DNA of 60,360 nucleotides from assembly GCA_020849795.1 (NCBI GenBank), contig JADZFR010000026.1:1-60360 (forward strand). The letters are read 5' to 3'. The position numbers were made by a program, and so were the translations under genes. The stretch comes from Planctomycetota bacterium (GTDB taxonomy: Bacteria > Planctomycetota > UBA8742 > UBA2392). Position 1 is the stretch's first letter. Each line of letters opens with the position of its first letter. Shown piece by piece: positions 59,591 to 60,360 of this stretch. Below the pieces are notes generated by a model. That model searched no databases, was not told where the DNA came from, and saw nothing but the letters and a program-made list of their open reading frames with translations.

Positions 59591-59800
59591 ATGCGAAACT
59601 TTCTTGATGACAAGTTTGCGATCCACGACGTGGGCGCACCCGCCCTCAAGGGCGGCGTAGTGCCGGGCGAAAAGCTGATCGACCTGGCGAAGCGCATCCG
59701 CAATACCGGCGGCACGAACAACCGCGCCATGCCCGGGTTCCCCGATGACCGCATGCCGCAGCAGGACTTGCTCGACCTCCTGGCCTACTTCAAGCAGTAG
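59591..59800 (+). CDS. haem-less cytochrome-c-like C-terminal domain protein
   Basis: This 69-residue protein has 'PGEKLIDLAKRIRNTGGTNNRAMPGFPDDRMPQQDLLDLLAYFKQ', which strongly resembles the second half of a class I cytochrome c, including the MPGF segment of the axial Met. The CxxCH haem site and signal peptide are absent. The upstream frame has a TAG at 59576, so they are not hidden there. It has a good SD (gggaggcg), which argues that it is translated. It is either a remnant or a non-haem relative. Confidence 0.6.
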   Translation: MRNFLDDKFAIHDVGAPALKGGVVPGEKLIDLAKRIRNTGGTNNRAMPGFPDDRMPQQDLLDLLAYFKQ

Positions 59801-59847
59801 CCCTTCACGGGAACAGAACGAGGCACAACGGTTGTTCAGCCTTTGCA

Positions 59848-60018
59848 ATGATGACCGCGAACGACAACTTTTTCCTCGCCCAGATGAACTGCCCGATGTG
59901 CGACATGATGGTGGGCTGGGGCTGGTTTGGGATGGCTCTGGCTGTCGCGCTTGCGCTGTCTCTGATTGCCGCCCTGCTTGCATTGGTCGTGTTTCTGGTG
60001 CGCCGCAGCGCCGCGTGA
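59848..60018 (+). CDS. 56-residue membrane peptide with CPMC motif
   Basis: The frame encodes an N-terminal 'AQMNCPMCDMMVGW' (Cys15 and Cys18, Met-rich) followed by one long transmembrane helix (about residues 24-48) and an RR positive end. Cys-x-x-Cys with flanking Met near a membrane suits copper or mercury binding. There is no clear SD, so expression is uncertain. Its place right after the Sec-HMA cluster supports a metal-related role. Confidence 0.6.
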   Translation: MMTANDNFFLAQMNCPMCDMMVGWGWFGMALAVALALSLIAALLALVVFLVRRSAA

Positions 60019-60036
60019 AAATCTGAAAATTTCCCG

Positions 60037-60073
60037 TTGCACTTAAAGTGAACTGCGGGTTTAGGATGGTTGC
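60037..60073 (+). promoter_or_regulatory. MerR-type-spaced promoter candidate
   Basis: ttgcac (60037-60042) and taggat (60062-60067) are separated by 19 bases, the long spacing used by MerR-family activators. The spacer holds an AT-rich cttaaagtgaac stretch. A start near 60074 would coincide with the ATG, giving a leaderless transcript. Confidence 0.4.
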
Positions 60074-60337
60074 ATGATCGTGCCGGCGAACATCCTTGCC
60101 GCTGCCCTGATGATCGTGCTGCCGTACCTGCGGCCGTGCGAATGCGGCGTGACCTGGATGTTCTGCACCGGCGAGGAAACTGCTGCTAAGCCCGCGCCGG
60201 ACCACTGCCACGACATGCCCGACGACACGGGCACCTGTCCCTACCGAGAATGCCGTCGGGCACAGTTTGCGTACCGAAACATCCGGGGAGTTTCGACGGC
60301 ACGGCGTAGTATCTTGGCCGGACTCGCTCAGTCTTGA
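60074..60337 (+). CDS. exported Cys/His-rich small protein
   Basis: This 87-residue protein has a hydrophobic N-terminus (residues 5-20), then six Cys: CEC (22, 24), Cys31, DHCHDM (Cys45 with two His) and CPYREC (55, 60). This is a likely metal-binding envelope peptide. No known family is recognised. It lies behind a MerR-like-spaced promoter and ends 23 bases before the window edge, so a metal-resistance operon may continue outside. Confidence 0.65.
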   Translation: MIVPANILAAALMIVLPYLRPCECGVTWMFCTGEETAAKPAPDHCHDMPDDTGTCPYRECRRAQFAYRNIRGVSTARRSILAGLAQS

Positions 60338-60360
60338 ATGTAACCGTCAGGGCAGGCAAA

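Overview
The window is GC-rich, densely coded bacterial chromosome. The gene content points to a Gram-negative from the Planctomycetota or a similar lineage. It has an LptB ATPase, many secreted or lipobox proteins with Ig-like, LRR, WD40 and PD40 repeats, FHA and DUF1579 proteins, a 918-residue secreted prenyltransferase/squalene-oxidase-repeat protein, and an SYNERG/MYXO-CTERM-like tail. The taxonomy is inference; there is no rRNA gene here.

Layout. 0.2-5 kb: Ig-fold lipoprotein, LRR protein, then a leftward set RNase HII-like > lptB > yebC > FHA. 5.1-8 kb: a palindromic 155-bp element, then add (adenosine deaminase), a VOC protein and a double-length dcd. 8-15.2 kb: a large lipoprotein esterase, small exported proteins, a molybdopterin-fold protein, DUF1579, a P460-like cytochrome and an FAD/NAD(P) protein. 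15.2-27.7 kb: a 27-bp tandem array, DHH phosphoesterase, toroid-fold protein, EamA transporter, a frameshifted zinc-ribbon protein, WD40 protein, acyl-CoA dehydrogenase, PD40 protein, tRNA-Leu(TAG) and an exported hydrolase. 27.8-28.4 kb: a PemK/MazF toxin-antitoxin pair. 28.4-39.6 kb: a leftward phage-like block (portal, scaffold-like, SU10/DUF5309 capsid, gp36-like adaptor, structural and fibre-like proteins, a membrane peptide and an EF-hand lipoprotein) with no terminase, tape measure or integrase. 39.7-54.2 kb: housekeeping genes argS, lysS, a giant FtsX-type permease, ogt, a DUF374 acyltransferase, a carboxypeptidase-regulatory-like protein, an RluA-family synthase, an LCAT-like lipoprotein, purA and a NIL-domain protein. 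54.2-60.4 kb: accessory region starting at tRNA-Arg(CCG), with an RHS/DUF6531 gene cut by an IS3-family element, followed by the selenoprotein genes.

Main discovery. Immediately right of the IS3 element are three consecutive genes (57885-59471) that only make sense if six in-frame TGA codons are read as selenocysteine. Each encodes a heavy-metal-associated (HMA, MerP/CopZ-like) domain in which the metal-binding Cys pair is replaced: UMGC, UMGU and UGGAU. The middle protein is a lipoprotein that fuses the UMGU HMA domain to a thioredoxin domain with a UAPC active site, giving three Sec in one 261-residue protein. Stem-loops of bacterial SECIS geometry follow the TGAs. Downstream lie a haem-less cytochrome-c-like protein, a CPMC-bearing membrane peptide and an exported Cys/His-rich peptide with a 19-bp-spacer, MerR-like promoter. 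I infer an envelope system that binds soft metals (Hg, Cu, Cd or similar) through selenolates and carries its own selenol-thiol reductase. The selenocysteine machinery is not in the window and must be elsewhere in the genome.
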